From positions 62,724,607-62,788,606 of the forward strand of contig NC_064835.1 in NCBI RefSeq assembly GCF_024166365.1: a DNA stretch of 64,000 bases. The letters are read 5' to 3'. This stretch comes from Elephas maximus indicus (Eukaryota; Chordata; Mammalia; Proboscidea; Elephantidae). Shown piece by piece: positions 53,897-64,000 of the stretch (the first letter of the stretch is position 1; each line of letters begins with the position of its first letter). Both the position numbers and the translations under genes were made by a program. Under the pieces are notes generated by a model, which searched no databases, was not told where the DNA came from, and worked only from the letters and a program-made list of their open reading frames with translations.

Positions 53897-55683
53897 GTAC
53901 CCTACCCTTTTCTCCGAAGACATTCACCTCGGGTGACTCCTCTGGCCTGGCAAGAGGCTATGGGCAGCTCCTCTGAAATCTATAATCTACACACTGTCCT
54001 TGGAGACCTTTGGGGCTTTGGCCCTTTCTGATGTCTCTTGGTTTTGGGATATGGCACTGCTGAAGTACTAATGGCTGGTCTGTCTGGAATGTGCTGAGTC
54101 CCACCTAGGGGGGATCTCAAGAGTCCTTGAGCCCAGGCCCTGACAGATCCTCTGGCCTCCACCCTGGCTTCTTTGCCTCTTCCTAACTCTGAGCTAGGAG
54201 AGGCTGCTGTGCTATCTGGTGGGGGCCCAGGGCAGGGCCAGGAGAGGCTGCAGTGTTACCTGGCATGGCCCAGAGTGGGCCCAGGGTAGGCCACAGTAGC
54301 ATGTGTCTTTCTTCCAAGGGCCTGGGAGCAACCCGGACAGTGTCTTCGGCAACCCCAGCCAGTGTGGTGGGGACAGCTATATTTGTTCTCTCAGCAAGCC
54401 CACCCCTCCCACCTCCATGGGTATATGGGCAGGAGGTGGAATGGGAAGGCTGGGCACAGTGATGAGGGGTGGAGAGAAAGGGGGCAGAGGGAAGACCCCT
54501 AAACCTAGTCCCCAGTAGAGGGGAAAGGAATCCTGAAGTCCTGGCTTTTCTCTTTCTTTTTGAAATTTTGAGTCTGCCAAGAGGAGTGAAGAGAGAAGTA
54601 AAGGGCCTTTCTAGGGCTGGGCTCTCCCTCACTGGCTGGCAGCCCATGTCAGAGCCTCATAGATGAGGGGGCTGGGATGGGTCAGTCTCTGGGTATGTCC
54701 CCTTTTGCTCCCCTGCCTAGTATAGCAGCTTCTGTCCCTACTGCCCAGTCCCCACTCACCAAAGCCCAGGGGGAACTGCTAGGCGTCTGTGGCCTGCAGG
54801 AGACTAGGAGGAAGGAGACAGGCCTTTCTGGAGGCCCAGACTGAGCCTGGTGGCCCTGGGACAACTCTGAGAGATGTTTGGAGGGAGGTGGCTGGAGAGC
54901 CTGGACAGGGATGTTTTTGGGAGGATCTGGGTCAGAAGGGCCACAGGCTCTGGGCTCAGTGCTGCTGTCGGTGGGGTGTCTCTGGGCCTTTTCCAAGGCA
55001 GCCAGATGCTGGGGTACATCTTTGTGTGAGGTCATTTGTAAGTGAGAACCCAGACTTTGAGCTTAGACCCCTGGAGGCTGTGATGTTGTGTGATGGAGTT
55101 GTGGCTGCCCCTGGGATACTTAGTCTCCGTTTCCCTATGTCTCCTAACATCCCTTCAGAGTCAAGAGAGTTTGGATCATTGATGGGCACAGAGAAGCTGA
55201 GGTTTCTGTCCTGCTTACACTTGAATTCTGAGCCTTGTCCTCAGCAGGTTGGAGGGTACTCAGGCATTCCTGCCTTCCCTGGTGCCCACTTGTAGGCGGC
55301 GGCTGCACTGTGGGCTCTGGGGCTGCATGGGAGAGGCTGTTCTTTGGGTAAAGTAGCCTGGCCTGGACAGACAGAAACATGGACGTTGAGCCCTTCAATA
55401 TCACCCTGACCCTGTGTGCCTTGGAGGTAGGGGGGAACACTGGCTGAAAGGAAGGACTGCTGGGGCTCACCCAGAGGGCTTGCTGAGGGCTTTTGAGTTA
55501 GAATGAGGTGAGCTAGCTCATGGCAGGAAGTTGTAGGTTAGACAGCAGAACTGGAGTGACTGAAGGTAGCTGCAGAATCCCTTGCTATGACATGGGGAGT
55601 CTCTCCACAGGTCAGAGATTAGGGGTGCCTCTGCCCTGGGGCTGCGATGGAGAGTGCCAGTGTTCACACTAGGAAGGGCAGCA

Positions 55684-55697
55684 GCGCCCTCTAGTGC
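55684..55697 (-). promoter_or_regulatory. CTCF-like motif, minus strand
   Basis: On the minus strand GCACTAGAGGGCGC fits the CTCF core with one edge mismatch. It faces the + strand motif at 24028. Binding is inference. Confidence 0.45.
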
Positions 55698-55773
55698 TCC
55701 CACGTGGCACTGATGCCCCACAGAGAGGTAGGACACAGCCTGTGTTGAAAGTGTTGGAAAAAACCTTAGTCCG

Positions 55774-55935
55774 ACCGATAGGACAGAGTAGAACTGCCCT
55801 AAAGGGTTTCCAAGGCTGTGAATCTTTACAGAAGCAGACTGTCACATCTTTCTCCTGCGGTGTGGCTGGTGGGTTTGAACCACCAACCTTTCTGTTAGCA
55901 ACCAAGCAGTTTAACCACTGCATCACCAGAGCTCC
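55774..55935 (-). mobile_element. AfroSINE, antisense, full form, tail trimmed
   Basis: CCGATAGGACAGAGTAGAAC ... GTGAATCTTTACAGAAGCAG ... CACTGCATCACCAGAGCTCC. Confidence 0.85.
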
Positions 55936-56686
55936 TCAAGTTGAGTATAGTATCCAGAAAAACGGCAGCTGTTGCTGGGGAATGCAGTGGCTGGAAGAGA
56001 AGGCTCGAGAGTGTGAAGGGCCAAGAAGGTGGCCTTCCTTTACCTCCTGAACTGTCCCTCCTCTGCCAGGTCCCACAGTCCCTGTTACACTAGGCCCCTC
56101 CCATTGTGTGTGTGTTGGCGGGGTGGTGCTTGAGACTCAGCCCCACCTGGGCTGCAGGACTCCTCCCTGCCCCCCAGTCCCACAGTGAGCTGTTCACACC
56201 AGGCTGCAGCACAGGCACCAGCTACCTAGTGTGTGACTGGGGATGGCCAAGGCCACAGGTGCTAAACCTGCTAATGCTAGAGTGGACAGGCGTTGTTTCT
56301 TCCTTTCTAACCCCTTTAAAACATAAGCTTCCTGAGGGCAGGCTATCCTTCTGTTCCCTCCCCTCCCCATCCCCCTCACAGGAACTATAGCACTTTGTAC
56401 ATAATAGGGAGTCATATGTTGATACAATGTTTTTTTGTTTTTTTTTTTTTAATTTGGTTAAGTATGGTATAACATAAAGGCAAGTGTATCATCATGGTGG
56501 CCTTTAGCAATCTCTGCACCTCCCCCGTCCCTCACCAGGTGTGGTTTCTGTGGCTGCTGGACTAGCTCAGTCTTGGGCTGCATTCTTAGAGGTGTACATG
56601 ACTAACTGGATGTGTGCACAGTGACTTCTAGTTAATGTGGCCAGACGTCATTATGCCTGTTTACTTGGCATAGTTCACAGTGCCCT

Positions 56687-56899
56687 GTCCCTGGTGGTGC
56701 AGTGGTTAAGGGCTCGGCTGCTAACCAGAACGTCGGTGGTTAGAATCCACCAGGCGGCTTCTCCACAGGAGAATGATGTGGCAGTCTGCTTCCATAAAGA
56801 TATACAGCCTTGGAAACCCTATGGGGCAGTTCTACTCTGCCCTGTAGGGTCACTATGAGTCAGAATTGGCTCAACAGCAATGGGTTTTTTTTTTTTTTC
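56687..56899 (+). mobile_element. AfroSINE, sense, full form
   Basis: GTCCCTGGTGGTGCAGTGGT, GCTGCTAACCAGAACGTCGG, CATAAAGATATACAGCCTTG and AATTGGCTCAACAGCAATGG, then a T-run. Confidence 0.88.
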
Positions 56900-57178
56900 T
56901 TTCACTATATTAAAAGTGTTCTGATTTGGAAGATAAATCATATAATCTCCCTACTTATAGTTTACAAGCCTCTTCTCTGTCACCTTAATGTGTCCAGATG
57001 ATGAGAGGGAGGGAATGTGTCTAGTATCCTGGACACGCTTCCTGGGATCTGGGGGCATATCTTAGGAGGATGCCAGGAAATCATGCCTTAGGAGGAGCGG
57101 CTGGAGGAAGGGACATTGGCTGAGGGTGGGTGTGCCCTGGAGGCTGTCTTTGACCTTTTGGTGCACTGCCTGGTCGAA

Positions 57179-57345
57179 GACCCTGATAGTGCAGTGGTTA
57201 AACGTTGGGCTGCTAACCAAAAGGTCAGCAGTTCGAATCCACCAGCTCCTCCTTGGAAACCCCATGGGGCAGTTCTACTCTGTCCTGTCGGGTCACTATG
57301 AGTTGGAATCAGCTCAACAGCAATGGGTTTTTTTAAATTTTGTTT
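57179..57345 (+). mobile_element. AfroSINE, sense, deleted form, 12-bp TSD
   Basis: TGCCTGGTCGAA (57167-57178) and TGCCTGGTCAAA (57346-57357) flank it. The B box AGCAGTTCGAATCCACC is intact, and CAGCTCCTCCTTGGAAACCC shows the deletion. Confidence 0.92.
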
Positions 57346-59729
57346 TGCCTGGTCAAAAGCCACAAAGACTACAGCTGGGACCAATGAGTGGGAATAACAA
57401 GCACACCAAGTTCATCTCAGCCTAAGGAGGAATATTCTTCTGGAGAAGTCTGGCCTCCCGCTGCGTATGTGACCTGGTGGTCCAGTGAGCTGCCCAGCAA
57501 TGGTGGTGGTTAAGGGAAAAGGGCTGGCGCAGTGAACAGGTGATTCCTGCATTAACTGGCAGGTTTAACCAATTGCTGTAAGGTTCCTGCAGGCCCTGAG
57601 GGTGAAGAGCAGAGACATTTTGACTTCTGGTTTCTTTCCCCATCAAACCTGAAGGCAGAGAGGAAGAAGCGTGTTTGAACTGTAATAGAGAAAGTGGAGA
57701 TTTGGTACAAGGCAAGACTTCTCTAGAGAGTAAACATTCAGTCTTAAAAGGGAAGACAGATGAGCAGATGTTGAAGTCCCACTGCCTGGGGCATTGTGCG
57801 GGCTGCCTGGTGGGCTCCAGGATGCAGAACGTGTTGTCTCTGTCCTCGGAGCACAGCCAGCAGAGAACCACACTGATCTGTGCTAGGTGGAATGGGAGGG
57901 AGGGGATGGGCATGAGAAAAAGGTTCCAAGTGAGAACTACAAGGATTTGCATCTGGTATGCAGTGTGGCAGGGAAGTCCTGGACAGTACAGGGTATTGGG
58001 TGGGGGGTGTGTTGCTGGATAGGAAGGGCAGGAAGGATGCTCTCAGAGGTACCACAGCTTGGGAACGTCTGCTGATCCTGGCGCCTGGAGTCTCTTCCTC
58101 CAGGGAGCCCTTTGCCTGATTCCATACCAACGGGTTTGTGTGCATCTCTGGGGAGCATGTGAGGAGGGGTTGTGGCGAGGTTGCTGAGCCTACCTTGGGG
58201 CTCCCACCCTCCTGCCCTGCATTTCTGCCTACCAGCCAGTTTGCTCTAAGACTGCCAGGGTGAGTGGGTGGCCAGGCTGGGGTTGAGGGGGTGTAGAGCT
58301 TGGTGCTGTTTGTTGATAGAGCTCTGTTCCCCCAGACCACCCTGGTAACTCATCCTAAAGGGAGCTGGGGAGAGAGGTACCTCCAAGTAGTGTCGGCTCT
58401 GTCCTGCTGGCAGGGTAGGCTATGATTGGTGTGTGTGCTGGAATGGGGGGCAAGGTTTTGGACCCCCTCTTGGCCCCCAAGGCAGGCATGTATGCCTTGG
58501 CCCCGGGTCCTGCCAGGAGTGAAGAGAGAAGGGTTGGGACTGCAGGCCCAGGATCCTCTCTAGAAGCTGAGTGGTGCTGGGAAGCCCAGTGGGGAGGAAG
58601 TGGATGAGTTTTATTTATTTATTTATTTACCATCTCCCTAATCTTCAAGTGGTGGGGATGAGACTGAGAAGTGGGAAGAAGCTGGCTGAGTGGAGAAGAT
58701 GAATATATAAGAGTTTTCCAGGTTGTTTCCATCCTGGGGCACACAGGGGCCAAAGAATGGAGTCTTGGGAGCTTAAAGTGGAGACTGGGGGACTGGGTAT
58801 GAGGAGGGAAGCTGGGGGACTGGCCATGAGGAAGGAGACCGGGTTTGGCAGCAGAGGATTAGGCCACTTCGGTCTGGGGCTGGCAGGTGGGCCCAGCTGC
58901 AGGGCAGATTCCCGTTACACCAACATCTAAGTGCTAAAAGCTGGAGCGTGGGCCCCCTTTTCTCCTGTACTGGTTTTCTGGCCTTTTGTCTGTGTTCTGA
59001 GGTATCTTGGGAAAGCAGAGGCTCTAGTTTCAGAGGCTGCCCCTGCCCACACTTCTCCAGTCAGCCGTGCACTATGGATAAGGCGTGGGGAGGGGGGCAT
59101 CCCTCCTGGAATGCCCTTGGAGGGAAGAGCTGAGGCAATGCTGTCCGGTGTCTTTGGAAGTGTAGGCTCATTCCTGAGGGGACCTGTCCTGTCCCAGGCC
59201 AGTCCCCACCCAGGGGAGCCAGGATCTGTGTGGGGAGACCCAGGATGACACCCAGAGTTATCGGCGCTGCCTCCCTGGCTGTGTTTCCAGCCCTTTGTCT
59301 CTCTAGAGGAGCTGTTTCAGGGCTAACCCCCGGGTGCCTTTGGTGAGGGGTGCCGCCTGCTGGGTGCTGAGCTGTGTGGGTGCTGAAAGTAGACATCCTA
59401 ACAGCTTTCTTGTTTTCCTAGTTGGCCATTCATGCTGCTCCTCCAAGAAATGAGAGGAGTGGGTCCTCTTTGATTGATGACAGTCCATCGCATTACCTCC
59501 TGTCTTCGCAGGGGTCGTAGAACCAGTCTGCGCTAGGATTCCAGGTGCCTGGCTTGGCTCTATCAGTGCTGGCTTTGTCCCTCCCCCAAGTACCTAGTCC
59601 TGGCCTTTCTCTGGTCTCTTTATCCCTTCCAAGCCAGCTAGTATTTTCTTTCCTCTCTCTGTCCTTAAAGGTCTGTAAGGCGTTTTCTGATGGGTTCGTT
59701 AGGCTTCAGCCCTGTGTGGAATAGAATCT

Positions 59730-59835
59730 TCAGCATGGCATAGTGAAAAGAATACTTGCTTAGGTTTGGATCTTGGCTGCAAGATGGGATTATTGCTTTC
59801 CAGGGTGGGTGTGAGGATTACATTAACTCTGCCCA
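59730..59835 (+). mobile_element. MIR scrap, sense
   Basis: CATGGCATAGTGAAAAGAAT, GGTTTGGATCTTGGCTGCAA and GTGTGAGGATTACATTAACT. It lies just upstream of exon 4. Confidence 0.55.
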
Positions 59836-59998
59836 GCATTTTCTCCTTGGGGGTGCCTAATCATGTCCGGAAGCCTGAGCCCAGCCCATGTGCGTATGGT
59901 TGTCCATCCCGCGGAGGTGGGGAGGGGGTGGTATGTAGCAGGAGCGTTTCCAGTCTCGGCATTAACCAGGAGGCTCACGGTTTTGTCTCCCTCCACAG

Positions 59999-61999
59999 CC
60001 TGGACGTGTCTCCTCAGGTAGAACCTGACCCAGCCGCTCTTCCTCACCACCTCCCCTGCTCCCCCTGTGCTCCGGCCCTTGCCACTCCTGCTCCCACCGC
60101 TGCACCCATGCTAAGCACTAACCTTTTTGTAGCTGCCTCCCCTGCTGCTGCCACAGCTGCTGCCACCACCGCCACCCCTGAAGCCACCCATGAAGCCACC
60201 CCATCTGGATTCTCGGGTTTCACCAACCCGTTCCTCTCCTCCTTGCAGAGCAGCCCCTTCTTCGATGAGCTGGTAGCACTCAAAATACTAAACTGTCCTT
60301 CACCTGCTCCCTCTCTCCCCAGTGCCTCAAGGGCCAGCTCCACCCCCCTGGCCTCCCCGGGGAAAGCCCTGACTGAGTGGGAGGACACCTTCAACGTCTT
60401 TGCTGCCAGCAGGCTGTGTCCAGAGGCCAGGAGCAAGATTCTGGCCCCTGCAGGAGTGGGGCTGGAGGCGACTGGGCTGCAGGCCCCAGGCTCCGGGGCT
60501 GTGACAGTGAAGGCAGCTGAGACCTGGGGAGACCCTGAGGGAGGAGGAAGAGATGGGAGCAGCATGTGGCAGGAGCCCAGGATGCCTGTGGACTTGGGAC
60601 TGGACCAGCAGAGTACGGCTGACCCGGAGCCCCTTGGGTTGGTAGGGGCCAGCCTGCCCTCCACATCAGCCCAGCTGCACCTCAGAGCCTCAGACTCTGA
60701 GCCAGGCAGGGAGCCGCCGGCCCCAGGAGGGGATGCAGGGCAGAGTCCAGCAGACAGCGCGACATCTCTGTTTAGCTCCCCAGAAGTGATCAGTGTGTGG
60801 GAGAGGCTGCCTGGCCCAGACGACACCCCTGAGACCCAGCATGAGGAGGCCTCCCGAGGTGAAAGCCAGCTTTTCCATGAGCTGAGTACGGTCAATGATT
60901 CCTGGCCTTGGGATGTGGTCACCATTTCTCCTGCCACTGAGACATCCTCACCAGTCCTGCGGGGAGAGTCTGACGAGCTGCCTCCCCCCCAGGAGCAGCC
61001 AGAAGCACCAGAAACTGTGAGCCCCAAGGGGAGTGAGAAGCTTCCCCCACAGGAGCTGGAGCCAGAGCCTAAACCCAAGAGTGTGTCGGAGGAGGGGCTG
61101 CAGCCCAGCACGCCGCCTCCCAAGCCACCACGTCTCTTCATACCTGGAAGTTCGCAGGAGCAAGAGGAGGAGGAAGGGAAGGCTGCAGGGAGGCCAAGTA
61201 ACTGGGGGCCAGATATAAGAGAAGATGCCTTCCCAAGCACACTGGCTCTTGGTCCTCAGGAGGCCAAGGAGGAGGGAGAGAAGCCTGAGTCGGAGGAGTC
61301 TGATGGCCATTCTTCAGAGACCTTGCTGGGCGAGCCTGGCTCGGAAGATGCCATGGAGGATGCCAGTCCCCCTGTGTCAGGGTCCTGCCTGTCTCTGCCC
61401 ACCAGTTGCCCTGAGGGCCCTGTCCCCACACCCTACTACTCAGAGAGCTTGGCTCTTCAGAGTCAGCAGATCTGTAGGGCTCCGGAGAGAGGAGAAGCCC
61501 CCGTGGCTCCTGAGGCCCAGAGCCGGGGACCAGCAGGAGAGGAGCTTAGGCCCCTGTCAGTCAGCTCCCAACAGACTGACTTGTGGGCCTCCACCGAGGA
61601 GGATACCTTGAAGCCCTTGTCTCAAGGGAGCCGAGACCCCCCCAGCTTCCCTTCCACATCCCCTCTGGGGTCCAGGGACTCTTCCATCCACTCTGGTCCA
61701 GAAGAGCTACCCACCCCTCCAGAGCCCACCTTTCCACCACCCACCCTCCCACCCTGGGCCAGCCACCTCCATGGGGGGCTCAGCCCTCAGTGCTCTTCCC
61801 TGCCTGGAGCCTGGCCCCAGGCCTCTTCCTCCCCAACCCCAGGGGAGCCAGCCTCGCCCCCAGGACCCTTTGAGCCCTCCCCCACCGGGGGCTTTCCCGC
61901 CCCACTCGGGGAGGACCGCGCTGCAGCCACCCCAGCCTCCCCGCTTGTGCTTCTGCCCTTGGAGACACGGCCAGTTGAGGAGCCACAGCCCAGTGCCAG
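59999..61999 (+). CDS. RAB11FIP5: RAB11FIP5 long-isoform cassette exon (667 codons)
   Basis: Acceptor CTCCCTCCACAG precedes 59999 and donor CCAG|GTGAGC follows 61999. The exon is 2001 nt with no stop. It enters in phase 2 (AG|C, Ser) and leaves with AG, so it can be included or skipped without a frame change. The product is acidic and rich in Pro, Ser and Glu, with no recognised fold: an Ala-rich start (AAATAAATTATPEATHE), FSGFTNPFLSSLQSSPFFDE with an NPF motif (residue 599 in the inferred long protein), EWEDTFNVFAASRL, and long runs such as PPPKPPRLFIPGSS. NPF motifs bind EH-domain proteins (family knowledge); use here is inference. A long antisense frame (61240-60044) is a composition shadow. 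Confidence 0.88.
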
Positions 62000-63736
62000 G
62001 TGAGCTTCCCACCCCACTAACATTTCCCAGGAAGCAGGGGCTGGAGCGGGGCAGAACCTTCACAGGGGCTGGGTGTTGACGCTCCAGCTTCTCCTTTCCG
62101 AGGCAGGTGAGGGTCTCCACCTAGGAGGCAGGATGGGGGGGCTTTGACAGCAGGGGTTTTCTATGCTCCCAGCTCTGAAGCTTCTTCCTCCTCGGGACCT
62201 TGAACAAGGAGGGTGCCTCCAAGAAGGGCTGTGGTGCCCCAGAAGCCAGGGGTTTGAGGGATGTCCTGAGGAGATGCAGGGGATAGAGAATGGAGCTGAG
62301 AGAGAGCCTAGGTGGCCCCGCACGGGAGGGGAGGGGAATGAGCATGGTGCTGGGGCCCCTTCAGAACTCTGGCGCTCATCACCTGGCTGGCTGTGGGCTG
62401 CCTGGAGTGGGCCCACCTGCACAAAGCCTGTCAGCTAGGGGCTGTGTTCTGGAGCCTGATTCTCTTCTCAGGGGCAGGCCCTGGCAGAGCAGGAGAGCAG
62501 GCTAAAACTGGCACCCTGGAGCACAGGCCCTGGCTCTTTCCAGTTTCCTGTCCAGATGGGGTGGGGAAGCAGGCTATGAAAGATAGAGAGCCAGAGGAGG
62601 GACCAACGCCTAGGTCAGAGAGGAAGGCTGGAAACGCCTTTGGAGAGAGAGGAAAAAACAAAACAAAACACAACCTGAAATACTTTCCATATATGTGACC
62701 CTCAGAAAAAAGAGCTCAGTAACTGCATCAGGTGCTTTGTTAGTTTGTGTTTCGTGCCTTTCAGGGGGTGGTCCTGATGCTTTTAGGGCTGTGCTGAGTG
62801 GACAGTGGATGCCTGTGTGCTGTGGACACTGTGACATTCATTGGTCTGGTTTAGAAGAAGTATGACGCTGTGACCTCCCCAGGTGGCTCATGAAGAGCTG
62901 AGGTCTTAAGACACAGGTCCCTGGGAGGTAATGGGACGTGACTTAGAAGGGGCAGCAAAGTCCAGAGGGACGATAGCACTCTAGGAGGCCGGAGTGAAGA
63001 AGGGTGGGGAGCCAAGCCAGCTGCAGACCTTGATGACCAGGGCAGGGCGCGGGTTTAGAGAGCAGGGCAAGCTCCATGCTGGCTGTCTGTGAGGCCCCCT
63101 GTTCATACATCCAGTCACCCAAATGTACTGAGCGTTTACTGTGTGTCACGCACTGAGCAGAGCTGAAAGACACTGTCCCTGTTGTATTCCCAAGGGATTC
63201 CCAGTCCAGCAGAGAGGTGGAAGTGAACCCGTGAAGGGAACCTCCCAGAGAGGCCAACGCTGACATGAGAAGCTGGCGGGAGGGGAGTGCCTAGGTTGCA
63301 CTCAGGCTTCTGTTCCAGTGGGAGGGGGTGATGCTGTCCCCCCACTGAGGTGACAGATAGGAGTGGGGGACTGGTGAGTACAGCTTCCTTGCTCTGTGTT
63401 TGTGGCATCTGCAGCTGGCTCTGCTGTATCCAAGCACCACTTCTAATTATACTTGCCATTTCTTACTTTATTCTCTTCAGAGTTGGCTTCATGTCTGTAC
63501 TTGGTATAATCCTTACATCAGCCCCCAATAAAACTATCCCTATTTCTCAGGTGAGAAGATGGGGTCCACAGAGCTGCAGGGCTCAGGGTCCCTCAGATGT
63601 ATGAGGGCAGTCATACCCAGAGTCTGGAACCCCTGGTTCCTTATTTAGGGTGTTTTTATGCCATACTGGTAATCCCCACCCCGTGCAACCCAGAGGTGGC
63701 TTTAGAGCCATTTTTATACTCCTATCCCTAATGCGA
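62000..63736 (+). other. RAB11FIP5: RAB11FIP5 intron after the long exon (partial)
   Basis: It begins GTGAGC. I found no match to the remaining RAB11FIP5 C-terminal exon(s) before the window ends. A possible L2 end (GTACTGAGCGTTTACTGTGT) lies at 63115-63180. The rest appears unique. Confidence 0.8.
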
Positions 63737-63916
63737 GGAGCCCTAGTGATTAAAGTGGTCAGCTGCTAACCAAGAAGGTCGGCAGTTCAAACCCACCAGC
63801 CACTCCACTGGAGAAAGATGTGGTAGCCTGCTTCCATAGAGATTTACAACCTTGGAAACCCTATAGGGTCACTGTGAGTCAATAGACTCAACAGCAGGGG
63901 GTTTGGTTTGGTTTTA
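63737..63916 (+). mobile_element. AfroSINE, sense, full form
   Basis: GGAGCCCTAGTGATTAAAGT, CTAACCAAGAAGGTCGGCAG, TTCCATAGAGATTTACAACC and GTTTGGTTTGGTTTT. Part of the central GGGGCAGTTCTACTCTG stretch is missing. Confidence 0.85.
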
Positions 63917-64000
63917 GGTATCTCCTAGATGGGGGGAAAGGACAGACAGTTCCTTTTCCTATTCTCTGCCCCCAGGCTGGGCTCTCTGCCATGCCTGGCA

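Larger units (their letters stand above)
52973..59998 (+). other. RAB11FIP5: RAB11FIP5 intron 3 (7026 bp)
   Basis: GTACGT to the acceptor GTCTCCCTCCACAG. It contains one LTR (53482) and three AfroSINEs (55774, 56687, 57179), which are listed separately. 53900-55770 and 57360-59730 are unique GC-rich DNA with no gene seen. A short TTTA repeat lies at 58608-58630. Frames that read through the exon 3 donor (to 53189) or into the exon 4 acceptor (from 59766) are by-products. Confidence 0.9.

Noticed and set aside
55684..55710. E-box CACGTG next to the CTCF-like motif as a second promoter
   Set aside because: There is no CpG island, no GC boxes and no exon start nearby. A lone 6-mer is expected by chance.
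57179..57260. tRNA gene at SINE heads (intact A- and B-box-like text, GGTTCGAATCC)
   Set aside because: The tRNA-like part runs directly into the SINE body with TSDs around the whole. No free-standing cloverleaf was seen.
59766..59998. Open frame extending upstream of the long exon
   Set aside because: A MIR scrap and a polypyrimidine-AG acceptor lie there. It is intron read in the exon's frame.
60044..61240. 398-codon antisense frame over the long exon
   Set aside because: It mirrors a GC-rich, stop-poor sense frame. It shows no independent start context, splice sites or recognisable domain.
63481..63550. Exon-like 70-bp block between TTCTCTTCAG and CAG|GTGAGA
   Set aside because: The splice signals look fair, but 70 nt would break the frame and the text does not match the protein's C-terminal half.

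Overview
The window is mammalian nuclear DNA. Its repeats point to an afrotherian, most likely an elephant or another paenungulate. It holds about thirty copies of a tRNA-headed SINE of the AfroSINE type, several sharing an internal deletion of about 45 bp. It also holds RTE/BovB-type LINEs whose 3' tail the SINEs share, L1 elements with a lineage-specific 3' end, and old mammalian relics (MIR, L2, MER5A, MaLR-like LTRs). The species call is inference from repeat content; no alignment was run.

Only one protein-coding gene is supported: RAB11FIP5 (Rip11/GAF1, a class I Rab11-family interacting protein) on the + strand. A CpG-island promoter (about 16480-17760, with GC boxes, an E-box and a palindromic CRE) leads into coding exon 1 (17305-17735). 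Intron 1 is about 34 kb, followed by exon 2 (51721-52157) and exon 3 (52273-52972). A 7-kb intron then precedes a very long in-frame cassette exon (59999-61999, exactly 667 codons), known from the long isoform. All four junctions have AG/GT signals and the phases fit: 431, 437, 700 and 2001 nt. The C-terminal exon(s) with the Rab11-binding coiled coil lie beyond position 64000.

Layout. 1-9650 is a stack of antisense L1s inserted into one another and carrying LTRs. 9650-16480 mixes MIR, MER5A, AfroSINEs, a truncated RTE and a short RTE derivative built from the two ends of the LINE. 16480-17760 is the promoter and exon 1. 17736-51720 (intron 1) holds SINEs, an antisense RTE and an L1 RT fragment. 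Its main structure is a nested block at about 41770-50360: an old L1 is split by an RTE, which is itself split by an LTR and by a second, full-length RTE carrying an AfroSINE. 51721-52972 has exons 2 and 3, 52973-59998 is intron 3, 59999-61999 is the long exon, and the rest is the following intron.

No novel host system such as a gene cluster, defence locus or RNA gene was found. The points most worth checking are the nested RTE block with a clean 11-bp target-site duplication and a mutated RT active site, a 43-bp x 6 minisatellite grown inside a SINE, a perfect 28-bp inverted repeat inside an L1, the two-ended RTE derivative, and the 667-codon cassette exon with an NPF motif.
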